From the NCBI GenBank assembly GCA_007131725.1, contig SLPZ01000155.1:1-39983 (forward strand): a stretch of 39,983 nt of DNA, given 5' to 3'. Below are positions 8,486 to 17,600 of the stretch, piece by piece; within the stretch, counting starts at the first letter, position 1; each line of letters begins with the position of its first letter. The notes below the pieces were generated by a model. It searched no databases. It was not told the origin of the DNA and was given only the letters and a program-made list of their open reading frames with translations. This DNA comes from Balneolaceae bacterium. Lineage in GTDB: Bacteria; Bacteroidota; Rhodothermia; Balneolales; Balneolaceae. The position numbers and the translations under genes are program-made.

Positions 8486-9217
8486 TTATAAACTCACAGT
8501 AATTCCAACCCGGAAATGCAATAAGTCCGTCTCGGATTGCATAACATCGTAGGTTACCGTTCCATTATCGATATTGATGGAACCTTCTCTGAGATACTCG
8601 GCTTCATGGCCAATCATATATCGGGCCATAAAATGAAGATGTACGGAGTATGGAGTTTGAGTGGCATTTTCTCCGTTGTTTCCCATACCGTCATCACTAT
8701 AAATTCTGAGCTGAAACCCACCACCGAAACCATAACTGAGTGCGGTATCCCGAAAGTTGGTGTCGCTGGCTATTACATCATCCGGCCCCGTTGTGCCGCG
8801 GTCTCTGATTTTGGTTTCCGTAAAGAAGTAGTTAAATCCAAACACACCATCTGCAAATGGCCTGAATGTCCGCTCTGGCGGAATGATTCGGAGAAGAAGA
8901 TCTCCGTGAAAGAGATTGTAACTGTTTTCAACATTAACTGTGGCATCGGGAATGGTTGTACTCCACTGTTCCCGCCGGGTATCGGTTCCAAAATTCATAA
9001 AACCAAGATCGGCTCCAAGCATCAAAGGTGTGTTTCCAAACCGGTATCCAAAAAATCCGCCCAGCCCAACTCCAAGCCTGTCATCAAGCTGATCACTAAA
9101 TTCATTTTGAGGCACACCAACCTGAAAGTCCAGCCCGAACTGAAACTCTTGTGCTTTTAGTTCAGATAAACCAAACAGCAGAGTAAAAAACAGTGCATAA
9201 AGTATCCCCTTCCTCAT
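8486..9217 (-). CDS. Predicted outer-membrane beta-barrel protein
   Basis: This 243-residue protein begins with a signal peptide (MRKGILYALFFTLLFGLSELKAQ) and continues as alternating hydrophobic and polar strands with frequent aromatic and glycine residues. It ends FRVGITVSL, a typical terminal beta strand. These features fit the porin-like OmpA/OprF-barrel (PF13568/PF13505-like) families of Bacteroidota. Its ligand is unknown. I chose the ATG at 9217 because it gives a standard signal peptide and an AAGAGA ribosome-binding site lies seven bases upstream. The longer in-frame TTG at 9262 would put 15 polar residues ahead of the signal peptide. It is a single-gene unit. Confidence 0.75.
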   Translation of the reverse strand: MRKGILYALFFTLLFGLSELKAQEFQFGLDFQVGVPQNEFSDQLDDRLGVGLGGFFGYRFGNTPLMLGADLGFMNFGTDTRREQWSTTIPDATVNVENSYNLFHGDLLLRIIPPERTFRPFADGVFGFNYFFTETKIRDRGTTGPDDVIASDTNFRDTALSYGFGGGFQLRIYSDDGMGNNGENATQTPYSVHLHFMARYMIGHEAEYLREGSINIDNGTVTYDVMQSETDLLHFRVGITVSL

Positions 9218-9412
9218 AACAAATCTCTTATTTAATTGATTTTTGATAGCAGTCGATCCCAAAAAAAGGGAAAATCTTGGGATAGTTCAAGTTTAATTTG
9301 TGTCTTTTTATTTGATTCGAATGAATTTCGAACGAATTAAGTGATATTATACCATGATGGTAATCTGCAAATTACTCTCAAAGCAGCCCGTATCTTTTCA
9401 AATTGTAATAAT

Positions 9413-9446
9413 GAAAAAAGGGCGTGAATTTTTGCTCACGCCCTTC
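9413..9446 (-). terminator. Rho-independent terminator of the sdhCAB operon
   Basis: Read on the minus strand, GGGCGTGA, a short A-rich loop and TCACGCCC form a perfect 8-bp stem (9420-9427 with 9436-9443 in plus coordinates) followed by six T residues. It lies about 65 bp after the sdhB stop codon. On the plus strand the T run is short, so it works mainly for sdhCAB. Confidence 0.85.
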
Positions 9447-9510
9447 TTCTCTTCATTGAATCTATGAGATCCGCCTTTATCAGGCAGAAAGTTAATCCAA
9501 GACTCTCACA

Positions 9511-10257
9511 TTAAAAAACAGCTTTCATATAGTCTTTACGCATCTGTGCGATGGATGAAATACTTATACCCACCGGACAAACCGCCTCGCACTCTGCATA
9601 ATTTGAACAGTCGCCAAAGCCTTCTTTTTCCATCTGTTCTACCATCGCCAAAGTACGTTTTTCCCGTTCGGGTGTACCTTGCGGCAACAGATTCAAATGG
9701 GCAATTTTTGCTCCCGTAAAGAGAGCAGCCGAAGAGTTCGGGCAGGCCGCCACACAGGCACCACAGCCGATACAGGTTGCATAGTCAAAAGATTCCTCGG
9801 AAATTTCGCGTGGTACGGGAATCAGGTTTGCTTCCGGGGCAGCACCGGTTTTTACGGACACATATCCGCCTGCTTCGATAATTCTGTCAAATGCAGTTCG
9901 GTCTACCACCAGGTCTCTGATCACCGGAAAAGCAGCAGCACGCGGCGGCTCAATTACAATCGTGTCGCCGTCGTTATAGGTGCGCATATGAAGCTGGCAA
10001 ACCGCAGTTTTGTGTTTAGGCCCATGTGCCCGGCCGTTAATAACCAGGTTGCACGAACCACAGATTCCTTCACGGCAGTCGTAGTCAAACTCAACAGGAT
10101 CTTTGTCCTCTTTTATCAGTTTTTCGTTTAATACATCCAGCATTTCCAGGAACGACATATGCTCATTCACTCCGGGAAGTTTGTATTCTTCAAAACGGCC
10201 AGGATCGTCTTCGTTTTTTTGTCGCCAAATTTTCAGGTTGATTGTCATCTCACTCAT
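9511..10257 (-). CDS. sdhB: Succinate dehydrogenase/fumarate reductase iron-sulfur subunit
   Basis: This 248-residue subunit passes electrons from the flavoprotein to the membrane quinone site. The ferredoxin-like N-terminal part holds the [2Fe-2S] ligands C61, C66 and C69 (CREGICGSC) and C87. The 17-residue gap before C87 is longer than in proteobacterial SdhB and is common in Bacteroidota. The C-terminal part has two cysteine groups, [15 protein letters not shown] and [15 protein letters not shown], which bind the [4Fe-4S] and [3Fe-4S] centres. An AGGA ribosome-binding site precedes the ATG. It is last in the operon sdhC-sdhA-sdhB, 11 bp after sdhA. Confidence 0.95.
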   Translation of the reverse strand: MSEMTINLKIWRQKNEDDPGRFEEYKLPGVNEHMSFLEMLDVLNEKLIKEDKDPVEFDYDCREGICGSCNLVINGRAHGPKHKTAVCQLHMRTYNDGDTIVIEPPRAAAFPVIRDLVVDRTAFDRIIEAGGYVSVKTGAAPEANLIPVPREISEESFDYATCIGCGACVAACPNSSAALFTGAKIAHLNLLPQGTPEREKRTLAMVEQMEKEGFGDCSNYAECEAVCPVGISISSIAQMRKDYMKAVF

Positions 10258-10268
10258 AAAAAATCCTG

Positions 10269-12188
10269 TTATTTATAACTTCTTTGTTTCATTTCCACAA
10301 ATTCGAACTCGAGGGGTTCTTTGTGAAGTTTGGTTTCGAGTTTTCCATTCACATCCACAAACTCCCATGCCGATACAAATGCATAATCCTTGTCGTTTCG
10401 GATGGCTTCGCCTTCTTCGGTCTGATATTCATCGCGCAGGTGGCAGCCACAGGATTCGTTTCTGTCTAATGCATCAAGCGCCATCAGTTCAGCAAGCTCA
10501 AAATAGTCAGCCAAACGGGATGCATACTCGAGGTATTTGTTGTAGTAGTTGGCTTCGCCGGGAACTTTAACATTTTGCCAGAACTCTTCGCGCAGTTCCC
10601 GAATTTCTTTTATGGCCGATTCAAGGCCCTCTTTACTTCTGGAAATTCCAACTTTATCCCACAAAATTTTACCAAGCTCTCTGTGGAATTCGATAATGGT
10701 TTTATCTCCTTTCACTGCAAGCAGTTTATCAAGCAGGCCCGAGGAAGCATCGGCCGCTTCTTTGAATGCATCATGTCCGGTATCCACTTTTGGCAGGTCG
10801 GCATCAGCCAGATAGTCTCCGATTGTGTAAGGAACGATAAAATATCCATCGGAGAGACCCTGCATCAGTGCACTGGCTCCGAGCCTGTTTGCACCGTGAT
10901 CAGAATAGTTCGCCTCGCCGGCAACAAACAATCCGGGAATATTGCTCATCAGGTCGTAATCAACCCAAAGGCCGCCCATTGTGTAGTGAACCGCCGGGAA
11001 AATTCTCATCGGGGTTTCGTATGGGTTTTCATCGGTGATATTTTCATACATATCAAACAGGTTGCCGTACTTGGCACGGATCACTTCAATTCCGTCCCGC
11101 TTGATGGCATCCCTGAAATCGAGATAAACGGCAAGGCCGGTATCGCCAACTCCAAGCCCATCATCGGTTACCAGTTTGGCATTTCTTGATGCCACGTCAC
11201 GCGGCACCAGGTTTCCGAAACTCGGGTAGCGCTCCTCAAGGTAGTAATAGCGCTCATCTTCGGGAATTTCATTGGCAGGCCGCTTGTCTCCTTTCTTTCT
11301 GGGCACCCAAACACGCCCGTCATTTCTGAGGCTCTCACTCATCAGCGTCAGTTTTGACTGATAGTCGCCAGAAACGGGAATACATGTGGGGTGAATCTGC
11401 ACAAAGCAGGGATTGGCAAATGCTGCACCGCGTTTGTGACATCTCCACATGGCGGTTGCATTCGAATTTTTTGCGTTGGTAGAGAGGTAGAAAACGTTGC
11501 CGTATCCGCCTGTGCAGAGTACAACGGCATCGGCTTCCCACTTTTGAATTTCACCGGTAACAAGGTTCCTGGTGATAATTCCGCGTGCTACGCCATCAAC
11601 CACAACAAGGTCGAGCATTTCCTGGCGCGGATAATCTTTAATTTTACCGGAATGCACTTCTTTCATCATGGCCTGATAGGCTCCGAGAAGAAGCTGCTGG
11701 CCGGTTTGGCCGCGGGAATAAAACGTTCTGGATACCTGGGCGCCACCGAACGAGCGGTTATCGAGCAGGCCGCCATATTCGCGCCCGAAAGGCACACCCT
11801 GCGCCACACACTGATCAATAATGAGGTTTGAGTTTTGAGCCAGCCGGTAAACGTTGGCTTCACGGCTTCGGTAATCGCCGCCTTTTATGGTATCATAAAA
11901 CAGCCTCCAGACACTATCGCCGTCGTTTTGATAATTCTTAGCGGCGTTAATCCCGCCTTGTGCAGCAATACTGTGAGCCCTGCGTGCCGAATCCATGATA
12001 TTAAATGTGAGCACGTTGTAGCCCAGCTCTGCAAGGCTGGCTGCGGCTGATGCTCCGGCAAGACCGGTTCCAACCACAATTATTTTATGTTTTCTCTTAT
12101 TGTTGGGAGACACAAGCTTGATATCATTCAAGTGCTTTTCCCATTTCTCTTCTAATGGTCCCGAAGGTATTTTTGGATCTAATTTCAT
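10269..12188 (-). CDS. sdhA: Succinate dehydrogenase/fumarate reductase flavoprotein subunit
   Basis: This 639-residue catalytic subunit oxidises succinate to fumarate in the citric acid cycle, or the reverse under fumarate respiration. The FAD-binding fold begins at [19 protein letters not shown] (residues 38-56). H72 in [16 protein letters not shown] is the expected covalent FAD attachment site. Substrate-site motifs follow: HPT in [17 protein letters not shown] and [10 protein letters not shown]. The length (longer than the roughly 590 residues of proteobacterial SdhA) and sequence match the class-B enzymes of Bacteroidota that use menaquinone. It is the middle gene of sdhCAB, 29 bp after sdhC. 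Confidence 0.96.
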   Translation of the reverse strand: MKLDPKIPSGPLEEKWEKHLNDIKLVSPNNKRKHKIIVVGTGLAGASAAASLAELGYNVLTFNIMDSARRAHSIAAQGGINAAKNYQNDGDSVWRLFYDTIKGGDYRSREANVYRLAQNSNLIIDQCVAQGVPFGREYGGLLDNRSFGGAQVSRTFYSRGQTGQQLLLGAYQAMMKEVHSGKIKDYPRQEMLDLVVVDGVARGIITRNLVTGEIQKWEADAVVLCTGGYGNVFYLSTNAKNSNATAMWRCHKRGAAFANPCFVQIHPTCIPVSGDYQSKLTLMSESLRNDGRVWVPRKKGDKRPANEIPEDERYYYLEERYPSFGNLVPRDVASRNAKLVTDDGLGVGDTGLAVYLDFRDAIKRDGIEVIRAKYGNLFDMYENITDENPYETPMRIFPAVHYTMGGLWVDYDLMSNIPGLFVAGEANYSDHGANRLGASALMQGLSDGYFIVPYTIGDYLADADLPKVDTGHDAFKEAADASSGLLDKLLAVKGDKTIIEFHRELGKILWDKVGISRSKEGLESAIKEIRELREEFWQNVKVPGEANYYNKYLEYASRLADYFELAELMALDALDRNESCGCHLRDEYQTEEGEAIRNDKDYAFVSAWEFVDVNGKLETKLHKEPLEFEFVEMKQRSYK

Positions 12189-12217
12189 AATCTGAAAATC
12201 TGGTTGTTACAAACTGG

Positions 12218-12925
12218 TTAATTGCAATGGATGAGTGCAGCTTCGCAGCCTCCGCCAAAGTAGATGTAAAGCGGTATAAATAAAAACCCTACAGCGAGTA
12301 CTACAGCAGCGATAATTCCAATTGTATAAATTACAGCCGAGGCTTTCTTGCTTTTAACTGTCAGCGAGGTGAATGCACTCCAGATGCCGTGGCCGAGGTG
12401 TGCACCCAGCAGGATCATTACAAATGTGTATCCGAAAGCATACAACGGATTTTGAAATGTATCGAGTACAAGAGTTTTGATGTCGTGTACCTGCGTACCG
12501 TCAGCCAGTTCAGCGGTCCCCATATCTCCCAGTGCAAATGTGTTTACGTGAAAAATCACGAAAATGAGTAATACAACACCGGTAAAGGTCATGCTGCGAG
12601 AGCTTAATCCCTGCTTACTGGGGCCGCCCTTACTACTGTAAACATTGTAATTTACAGGCCTCGCTTTTCTCTTTTTCAGCCAGATGGAAATACCAATCCA
12701 TGCATGAATAACAAAAATGGCCAGTAAACCGATTCTTGCAATCCAGAGCAAGGGGCCAAGCTCATGTAAAAAATGAGAATAGCTGTTCATGGCGTCCGGC
12801 TCACCAAATATGGCAAGATTTCCGGCAAGATGAAAAATGATAAAAAAGACGAGCAAAACTCCGGTTACACCTGTTAGTATTTTTCGGCCAACCTGAGACT
12901 GAAACGCTTCTATGATAGATGGCAT
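12218..12925 (-). CDS. sdhC: Succinate dehydrogenase cytochrome b subunit (class B)
   Basis: This 235-residue integral membrane subunit anchors the SdhAB complex and reduces menaquinone. Five hydrophobic helices are visible, starting near residues 15, 60, 108, 158 and 200. Histidines suited to ligating two haems lie in IIFHLAGN, HFLHELG, FVIHAW, VIFHVNTF and GAHLGHGIW. A single large diheme subunit, instead of separate SdhC and SdhD proteins, defines the class-B complex (TIGR02046 type), so no sdhD is expected or seen. It is the first gene of the operon. The 206-bp upstream region contains no clear promoter box on this strand. Confidence 0.93.
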   Translation of the reverse strand: MPSIIEAFQSQVGRKILTGVTGVLLVFFIIFHLAGNLAIFGEPDAMNSYSHFLHELGPLLWIARIGLLAIFVIHAWIGISIWLKKRKARPVNYNVYSSKGGPSKQGLSSRSMTFTGVVLLIFVIFHVNTFALGDMGTAELADGTQVHDIKTLVLDTFQNPLYAFGYTFVMILLGAHLGHGIWSAFTSLTVKSKKASAVIYTIGIIAAVVLAVGFLFIPLYIYFGGGCEAALIHCN

Positions 12926-13131
12926 ATTTTTCTATTTGATGTGAAACAGTGATACTTTTTAACTCTAAAGAAACAGGGTCATTTACTTTTTTTAGTCCCC
13001 TATATTTTAGATTATTAAATTCGTTTCTTTTGCTATAAAAGGCAAGGATAATCGTACCGTTTTATCTAAAATACCTTATTCAGAAAGGGTCTAAATTGCC
13101 CGAATCTTCAATAACATTTTAATCCACTCAG

Positions 13132-13749
13132 ATGGATACAGTTACAAATACCTGGCAATCGGACTACCGCATAAAAGGCTCAAAATTTTTAGGTTATATA
13201 GCACCCGCAGATGATAAAAAAGATGCTGAACAAGTGCTCGGCACTATCAAATTTGAGCATCCAACAGCCACACATCACTGTTATGCCTACCGCATAAACC
13301 CGCACCGGCCGGAAGAGTTCGCATCGGATGATGGAGAACCAGGCGGCACTGCAGGTCTCCCAATTTTAAATGCCGCCAAAGCTCATGACCTGATGAATAT
13401 TATTTTAATAGTGGTTCGCTATTATGGCGGCACCAAACTCGGAAAATCAGGATTGATTGATGCCTACGGCCATACCGCAGAGCTGACAATCAAACAGGCT
13501 GAGCTGCATCAAATCTTGCCCATTAAAACTTTTAGAATTGTTTACGATTATCAGCACCAGGGCATCATCGACAAAATGAAAAATGATTTTACATGGATTG
13601 AGCTGAACTCAACGTATCTTGAAAAGGTCACAATAGAGTGTGGCTGTCCGGTTTCCGAAGCAACCAGGTTTCTGGCTGAAGTAAAAAAATCGGAACATCT
13701 GTTTGATGAAGCTGAAGCTAACGGAGAAACATTTCACATCATAAAATAA
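13132..13749 (+). CDS. yigZ: IMPACT/YigZ family protein
   Basis: This 205-residue protein belongs to the UPF0029/IMPACT family. The N-terminal domain (about 1-110) carries the family signatures HHCYAYRI, SDDGEPGGTAGLPIL and VVRYYGGTKLGKSGLIDAYG. The C-terminal ferredoxin-like domain (about 130-203) resembles a ribosomal S5/EF-G domain. Eukaryotic IMPACT inhibits the kinase GCN2. The bacterial proteins are presumed to bind RNA or ribosome-associated factors, but no biochemical role is established. It precedes the cobalamin adenosyltransferase gene by 93 bp. Confidence 0.88.
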   Translation: MDTVTNTWQSDYRIKGSKFLGYIAPADDKKDAEQVLGTIKFEHPTATHHCYAYRINPHRPEEFASDDGEPGGTAGLPILNAAKAHDLMNIILIVVRYYGGTKLGKSGLIDAYGHTAELTIKQAELHQILPIKTFRIVYDYQHQGIIDKMKNDFTWIELNSTYLEKVTIECGCPVSEATRFLAEVKKSEHLFDEAEANGETFHIIK

Positions 13750-13806
13750 AATTCTGATAAACACCCGCAGGCTTTTTACCTTTCGTTTAATTCCAGCGAA
13801 CTTCCG

Positions 13807-13814
13807 TAACTTCG
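13807..13814 (+). promoter_or_regulatory. Candidate -7 promoter box (TAACTTCG) with possible -33 element
   Basis: TAACTTCG resembles TAnnTTTG (one mismatch) and lies 28 bp before the ATG at 13843. A TTTCG at 13781-13785 sits 21 bp upstream, close to the expected spacing for a -33 element. Confidence 0.4.
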
Positions 13815-13842
13815 TTTCAAAACATTCACGAAAACTCTCATC

Positions 13843-14388
13843 ATGAAAATTTATACAAAAAGGGGCGATAAGGGCCAGACATCTCTGTTTGGGGGCACTA
13901 CAATTCAAAAAAGCAGCGTCAGAATTCATGCATACGGCACTGTAGATGAACTCAACTCCGTGCTCGGGATGGCTCTTTCAAATCCGGTTAGCAGTACGGG
14001 CAAAGAGATTCTGATTGAGATTCAAAAACAGCTTTTTGTACTCGGAGCCGATCTGGCAACACTTCCGTCAAAAGATTCAAAAATTGAACGGATTGGAAAC
14101 ACACAAATCGAACAACTTGAATCCTGGATTGATGAACTGGACGAACAACTCCCAAAACTGACCTCTTTTATATTACCGGGTGGTTCTGCTGCTGGTTCGT
14201 CACTTCATCTTGCACGTACGGTTTGCCGGAGAGCTGAACGCCACACCGTGGAATTGAAAACCTCGGAACCCATTTCTGAGGAAACGGTAATTTATCTGAA
14301 CCGCCTCTCCGATCTATTGTTTGTGCTCGCCAGATTTGAAAATGATAAAGCAGGCATTCAGGAAACAAAATGGATGCCCCGTTCCTAA
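13843..14388 (+). CDS. Cob(I)alamin adenosyltransferase, PduO type
   Basis: This 181-residue enzyme transfers the adenosyl group of ATP to cob(I)alamin, making coenzyme B12. It has the three PduO/MMAB signatures: the N-terminal ATP loop TKRGDKGQTSLFGG (residues 5-18), RIHAYGTVDELNSVLG (about 27-42), and the late helix LPGGSAAGSSLHLARTVCRRAERHT (about 112-136) that holds the catalytic and ATP-contacting arginines. The length is normal for the domain. It implies a B12-dependent enzyme such as methylmalonyl-CoA mutase elsewhere in the genome. The phosphohexomutase gene begins 39 bp later, probably in the same transcript. Confidence 0.93.
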   Translation: MKIYTKRGDKGQTSLFGGTTIQKSSVRIHAYGTVDELNSVLGMALSNPVSSTGKEILIEIQKQLFVLGADLATLPSKDSKIERIGNTQIEQLESWIDELDEQLPKLTSFILPGGSAAGSSLHLARTVCRRAERHTVELKTSEPISEETVIYLNRLSDLLFVLARFENDKAGIQETKWMPRS

Positions 14389-14427
14389 GAACTTTAGTTA
14401 TCTGACCAACCAAAAATATTATACTTC

Positions 14428-15774
14428 ATGGCATTAATGATTTCTGTTTCCGGAATTCGAGGAATTTTCGGAACCCATCTTACCCCCGAAAACCTGGTCA
14501 CATTCACCGCCGCTTACGGCACATGGCTTAGAGGCGGCCCTGTAGTGGTGGGACGAGATTCCCGTGTTACCGGCCAGATTTGTGAAGACATTGTCTGCGC
14601 AACCCTTCAAAGCGTGGGCTGTGATGTAATTAAAGCAGGAATTGCCACAACGCCGACCGTGGCGATGGGTGTATTGAAACACAAGGCTGCCGGCGGAATT
14701 ATACTGACGGCAAGCCACAATCCGGCCGAATGGAATGCGCTGAAACTGCTGAACAATAAAAGTGAATTTCTTGACGCGGAGCAGGGACAGGCCGTACTTG
14801 ATATTGCCGAAAAAGGAGAGTTCTCCTATAAAATGTTTGATGAAATCGGCTCAGTAACCGAAGTTGAAACGCTTGCTGATTATCACATTCAAAAAATTCT
14901 GGAGCTTCCATACATCGATCCGGAAATAATCAGAAAGCAAAATTTTACTGTTGCCGTAGATGCTGTTAACGGCGCCGGATCACACGCCCTTCCTGCCCTT
15001 TTGGAAAACCTGGGTGCAACCGTGCACAGGCTGCATTGCGAGCCGAACGGCATTTTCCCGCACAATCCCGAACCTCTGCCCGAACATCTGACTGAAATCC
15101 GTGAATTCATTAAAAGTAACAAATGTGACTTGGGTGTGGTAACTGATCCCGACGGCGACCGGCTCGCACTTGTGGATGAAAAAGGAGATCTGTTTGGTGA
15201 AGAGTACACTCAGGTAGCGGCTTTCGATTTGATGCTCTCTAAAAAACCGGGCGATACGGCCACAAATTTATCTTCCTCAAGGGCAGCGGATGACATCACA
15301 AAAAAATATGGCAAAACCTGCCACAGGGCGGCCGTGGGAGAAATAAACGTGGTGAAGAAAATGCAGCAGACAAAATCGGTAATCAGCGGCGAGGGGAATG
15401 GCGGTGTAATCAACCCTGACCTGCATCCCGGCCGAGATTCGCTGGTGGGCACAACCATGATTTTGCAGTTGCTTGCCGAACGTGAAATGAAAGCATCCGA
15501 ATACCGCTCCACCCTGCCCTACTACGAAATGAGCAAACAGAAAATTGAACTCAAAAAGCTTGGAAAAGATGCTGATGACCTCCTGGATAGTGTTACTGAG
15601 ACCTTCAGTAAACATCAGCCCGAAACCACCGATGGAGTGAAAATTGATTTTGAAGAGGGCTGGGTTCACCTTCGCAAGTCAAATACGGAACCCATTGTCA
15701 GAATTTACAGCGAAGCCCGCTACAAGCAGCAGGCCGAAAAACTTGCAGAAGAGGTAATTTCCTCTGTCAGTTGA
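14428..15774 (+). CDS. glmM: Alpha-D-phosphohexomutase (phosphoglucosamine or phosphomannomutase)
   Basis: This 448-residue cytoplasmic mutase moves a phosphate between C1 and C6 of a hexose or hexosamine. It has the four-domain family layout: N-terminal SVSGIRGIFG, the phosphoserine loop TASHNP with S96, the metal-binding loop DPDGDR (240-245), the sugar-binding loop GEGNGGVI (about 325) and the phosphate-binding loop RKSNTEPIVR near the C-terminus. GEGNGG rather than the bacterial GlmM GEQSGH resembles the archaeal and Bacteroidota branch, where phosphoglucosamine, phosphoglucose and phosphomannose activities cannot be told apart by sequence. The symbol glmM is therefore tentative. It would supply sugar nucleotides for peptidoglycan or glycans. 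Confidence 0.88.
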   Translation: MALMISVSGIRGIFGTHLTPENLVTFTAAYGTWLRGGPVVVGRDSRVTGQICEDIVCATLQSVGCDVIKAGIATTPTVAMGVLKHKAAGGIILTASHNPAEWNALKLLNNKSEFLDAEQGQAVLDIAEKGEFSYKMFDEIGSVTEVETLADYHIQKILELPYIDPEIIRKQNFTVAVDAVNGAGSHALPALLENLGATVHRLHCEPNGIFPHNPEPLPEHLTEIREFIKSNKCDLGVVTDPDGDRLALVDEKGDLFGEEYTQVAAFDLMLSKKPGDTATNLSSSRAADDITKKYGKTCHRAAVGEINVVKKMQQTKSVISGEGNGGVINPDLHPGRDSLVGTTMILQLLAEREMKASEYRSTLPYYEMSKQKIELKKLGKDADDLLDSVTETFSKHQPETTDGVKIDFEEGWVHLRKSNTEPIVRIYSEARYKQQAEKLAEEVISSVS

Positions 15775-15877
15775 TGTGTACATGTTAAGCAACTTGACAG
15801 AACGCGAACGGTAGAGAGCTCCTGCCAGAGTCACGTTTAGTCTCTTCGAATGGCAATTTCTGATCCACAACTGACAG
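15764..15877. repeat. Repeated CAACT-GACAG element after the phosphohexomutase gene
   Basis: CTGTCAGTTG (15764-15773, across the stop codon) is exactly complementary to CAACTGACAG at 15868-15877. It is also complementary, with one bulged base, to CAACTTGACAG at 15790-15800. The arrangement could be a dispersed repeat or two alternative RNA hairpins. The rest of the gap to 16147 holds no gene that I can support. Confidence 0.45.
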
Positions 15878-16059
15878 AAGCCGAATTAACCGTGCTTTGA
15901 AAGGTTGTTTGATTCATAACCGCTAAATACATTCATACTGTTTACAGAAATATTTATTATAATGTGCAGCATGGTTTTACTGAGCTTCCGGTTACCAGAT
16001 AGATTTCATTGCAAACCTTTGTTATTTTCTTTGGCACAAAAATTTTGAATAATCTTCAA

Positions 16060-16092
16060 GCCACTGGATGGCTCAACCCGTCATCCGGTGGC
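16060..16092 (+). other. Hairpin in the leader of the yicC operon
   Basis: GCCACTGGATG (16060-16070) pairs with CATCCGGTGGC (16082-16092) over 11 bp with one G-T pair and an 11-base loop. No T run follows, so it is not a simple terminator. It lies 55 bp before the yicC start, in the probable 5' untranslated region. A TTTCTTTG at 16027-16034, one base off TAnnTTTG, would place the start of the RNA just ahead of it. Confidence 0.45.
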
Positions 16093-16147
16093 CTGCAGAT
16101 CGGCTGATTATTATGACATCAAATAAAACTTTGAAAATATTCCGAGC

Positions 16148-17029
16148 ATGATCAGATCTATGACAGGATTTGGCCGGGGTGAGTCATCATCCAACGGCTT
16201 TCAGATTACGGTTGAGCTGAAAACGCTGAACAGCCGCTACCTGGATATTTCTACCCGCGTCCCCAAAAGTATTCAGCATCACGAATTTAACATCAAAGAG
16301 CAGATTCAGGAAAAATTGTCCAGGGGTAAAGTGCATGTAAACGTTAACGTTGAGAAAACTAAAAATGCCAGCCCAGACATTACCTACAACAGCGACCTGG
16401 TTCAGGCTTATGGAAAGATGCTTGAACAGATGAGGCTTTTGGCAGGAATCAAGCAGCCTGTAACTATACAGGACATTCTTGTTTTTGATGAGATTTTTGA
16501 AAATCAGGAAGAAGATGCTGAGGAGATTAAAAGCATCTGGAACTGCACCATGCTCGCGATGGATGATGCGCTTGATCACCTGAATGAAATGCGTACACAG
16601 GAAGGCAAAGAGCTGAAAAATGATCTTTTCAACCAGATCAGCGACATTTCAGATATGCTGAAAAATGTTGAGGGATTATCGGCCAAAAGGGCACCGGAAA
16701 TCCGTGAAAAGCTGCAAAGCAGAATCAAAACCATGATTGTGGACGAAAAAATTGATGCCGAGCGGATGGAAATGGAGATAGCGCTCATGGTTGATAAAAT
16801 GGACATCAACGAGGAAATTATCCGGCTTCAGTCTCACCTTAAGTTCTTTCTTGAAGCCCTCGAAAACGACGAACCTGTTGGACGCCGGCTGAATTTTCTC
16901 TGCCAGGAAATTAGCCGCGAACTAAATACCATCGGCGCAAAAGCCAACGATTCTACCATTGCACACCACATTGTGCTTGGTAAAGAGAAGCTGGAACAGA
17001 TCAGGGAGCAGGTACAAAACATTGAGTAA
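16148..17029 (+). CDS. yicC: YicC family endoribonuclease-like protein
   Basis: This 293-residue protein has both YicC domains: the N-terminal part starting with the family hallmark MIRSMTGFGRG and LKTLNSRYLDISTRVP, and the C-terminal DUF1732 part with GRRLNFLCQEISRELNTIGAKAND. E. coli YicC is reported to act as an endoribonuclease on small RNAs and to matter in stationary phase; transfer of that activity to this protein is inference. It is the first gene of the packed operon yicC-gmk-rpoZ-coaBC. Its stop codon overlaps the gmk TTG start by 8 bp. Confidence 0.92.
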   Translation: MIRSMTGFGRGESSSNGFQITVELKTLNSRYLDISTRVPKSIQHHEFNIKEQIQEKLSRGKVHVNVNVEKTKNASPDITYNSDLVQAYGKMLEQMRLLAGIKQPVTIQDILVFDEIFENQEEDAEEIKSIWNCTMLAMDDALDHLNEMRTQEGKELKNDLFNQISDISDMLKNVEGLSAKRAPEIREKLQSRIKTMIVDEKIDAERMEMEIALMVDKMDINEEIIRLQSHLKFFLEALENDEPVGRRLNFLCQEISRELNTIGAKANDSTIAHHIVLGKEKLEQIREQVQNIE

Positions 17030-17594
17030 AAAAGGGAAAATTCTGGTTCTGGTATCTCCAAGTGGCGGTGGAAAATCAACCATGTCAAACAGGCTTCTGG
17101 AAGAATTTGAAGACCTGAAGTTTTCTGTCAGCGCAACTACTCGCCCCCCGCGGGAAGGTGAAACAGAAGGTATTCACTATCACTTTTTGACCAGGGATGA
17201 GTTCAAAAAACGAATAAAAAATAATGAATTTCTGGAATGGGAAGAGTTTTATAACGGAACCATGTACGGAACACTTCGCGAGAGCGTTGAATCTGAGCTT
17301 GAAAAAGGTTATTTTATTTTGCTTGATATCGATGTACTTGGCGCCCTGAATGTGAAGAAAATTTTCGGCAACAATGCACTTGCAGTCTACCTGGCGCCAC
17401 CATCAATCGATATCCTGAAAAAGCGCCTCAAATTGCGCGGCACCGAAAGCGAGGAAACTCTTAAAACCCGCATTGAACGTGCCAAAAAAGAGATGACCTA
17501 TGCCGACAAATTTGATCAGGTTGTTGTAAACGATGACCTCGAAACGGCTTATAATCAGCTCAAAGAAATTGTATCAACATTTATTAATTCTTAA
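17022..17594 (+). CDS. gmk: Guanylate kinase (TTG start)
   Basis: This 190-residue enzyme converts GMP to GDP with ATP, essential for GTP and (p)ppGpp supply. The P-loop is SPSGGGKST (residues 12-20), slightly different from the usual SGPSGVGKST. GMP-binding residues follow in SVSATTRPPREGETEGIHYHF, EFLEWEEFYNGTMYGT and the late lid region LKLRGTESEETLKTRIERAKKEM. I chose the TTG at 17022: it gives the normal length, and a purine-rich GGGAGCAGG lies about 10 bp upstream. The in-frame ATG at 16959 would add 21 residues that merely overlap yicC and do not resemble the family. Confidence 0.93.
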   Translation: MSKKGKILVLVSPSGGGKSTMSNRLLEEFEDLKFSVSATTRPPREGETEGIHYHFLTRDEFKKRIKNNEFLEWEEFYNGTMYGTLRESVESELEKGYFILLDIDVLGALNVKKIFGNNALAVYLAPPSIDILKKRLKLRGTESEETLKTRIERAKKEMTYADKFDQVVVNDDLETAYNQLKEIVSTFINS

Positions 17595-17600
17595 TTCGCT

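Noticed and set aside
9218-9262. Longer start (TTG at 9262) for the outer-membrane barrel protein
   Set aside because: It would place 15 polar residues before a good signal peptide; the ATG at 9217 has a ribosome-binding site.
16959-17021. Longer guanylate kinase start at the ATG in yicC
   Set aside because: The extra 21 residues do not match the family and only reflect overlap with yicC.
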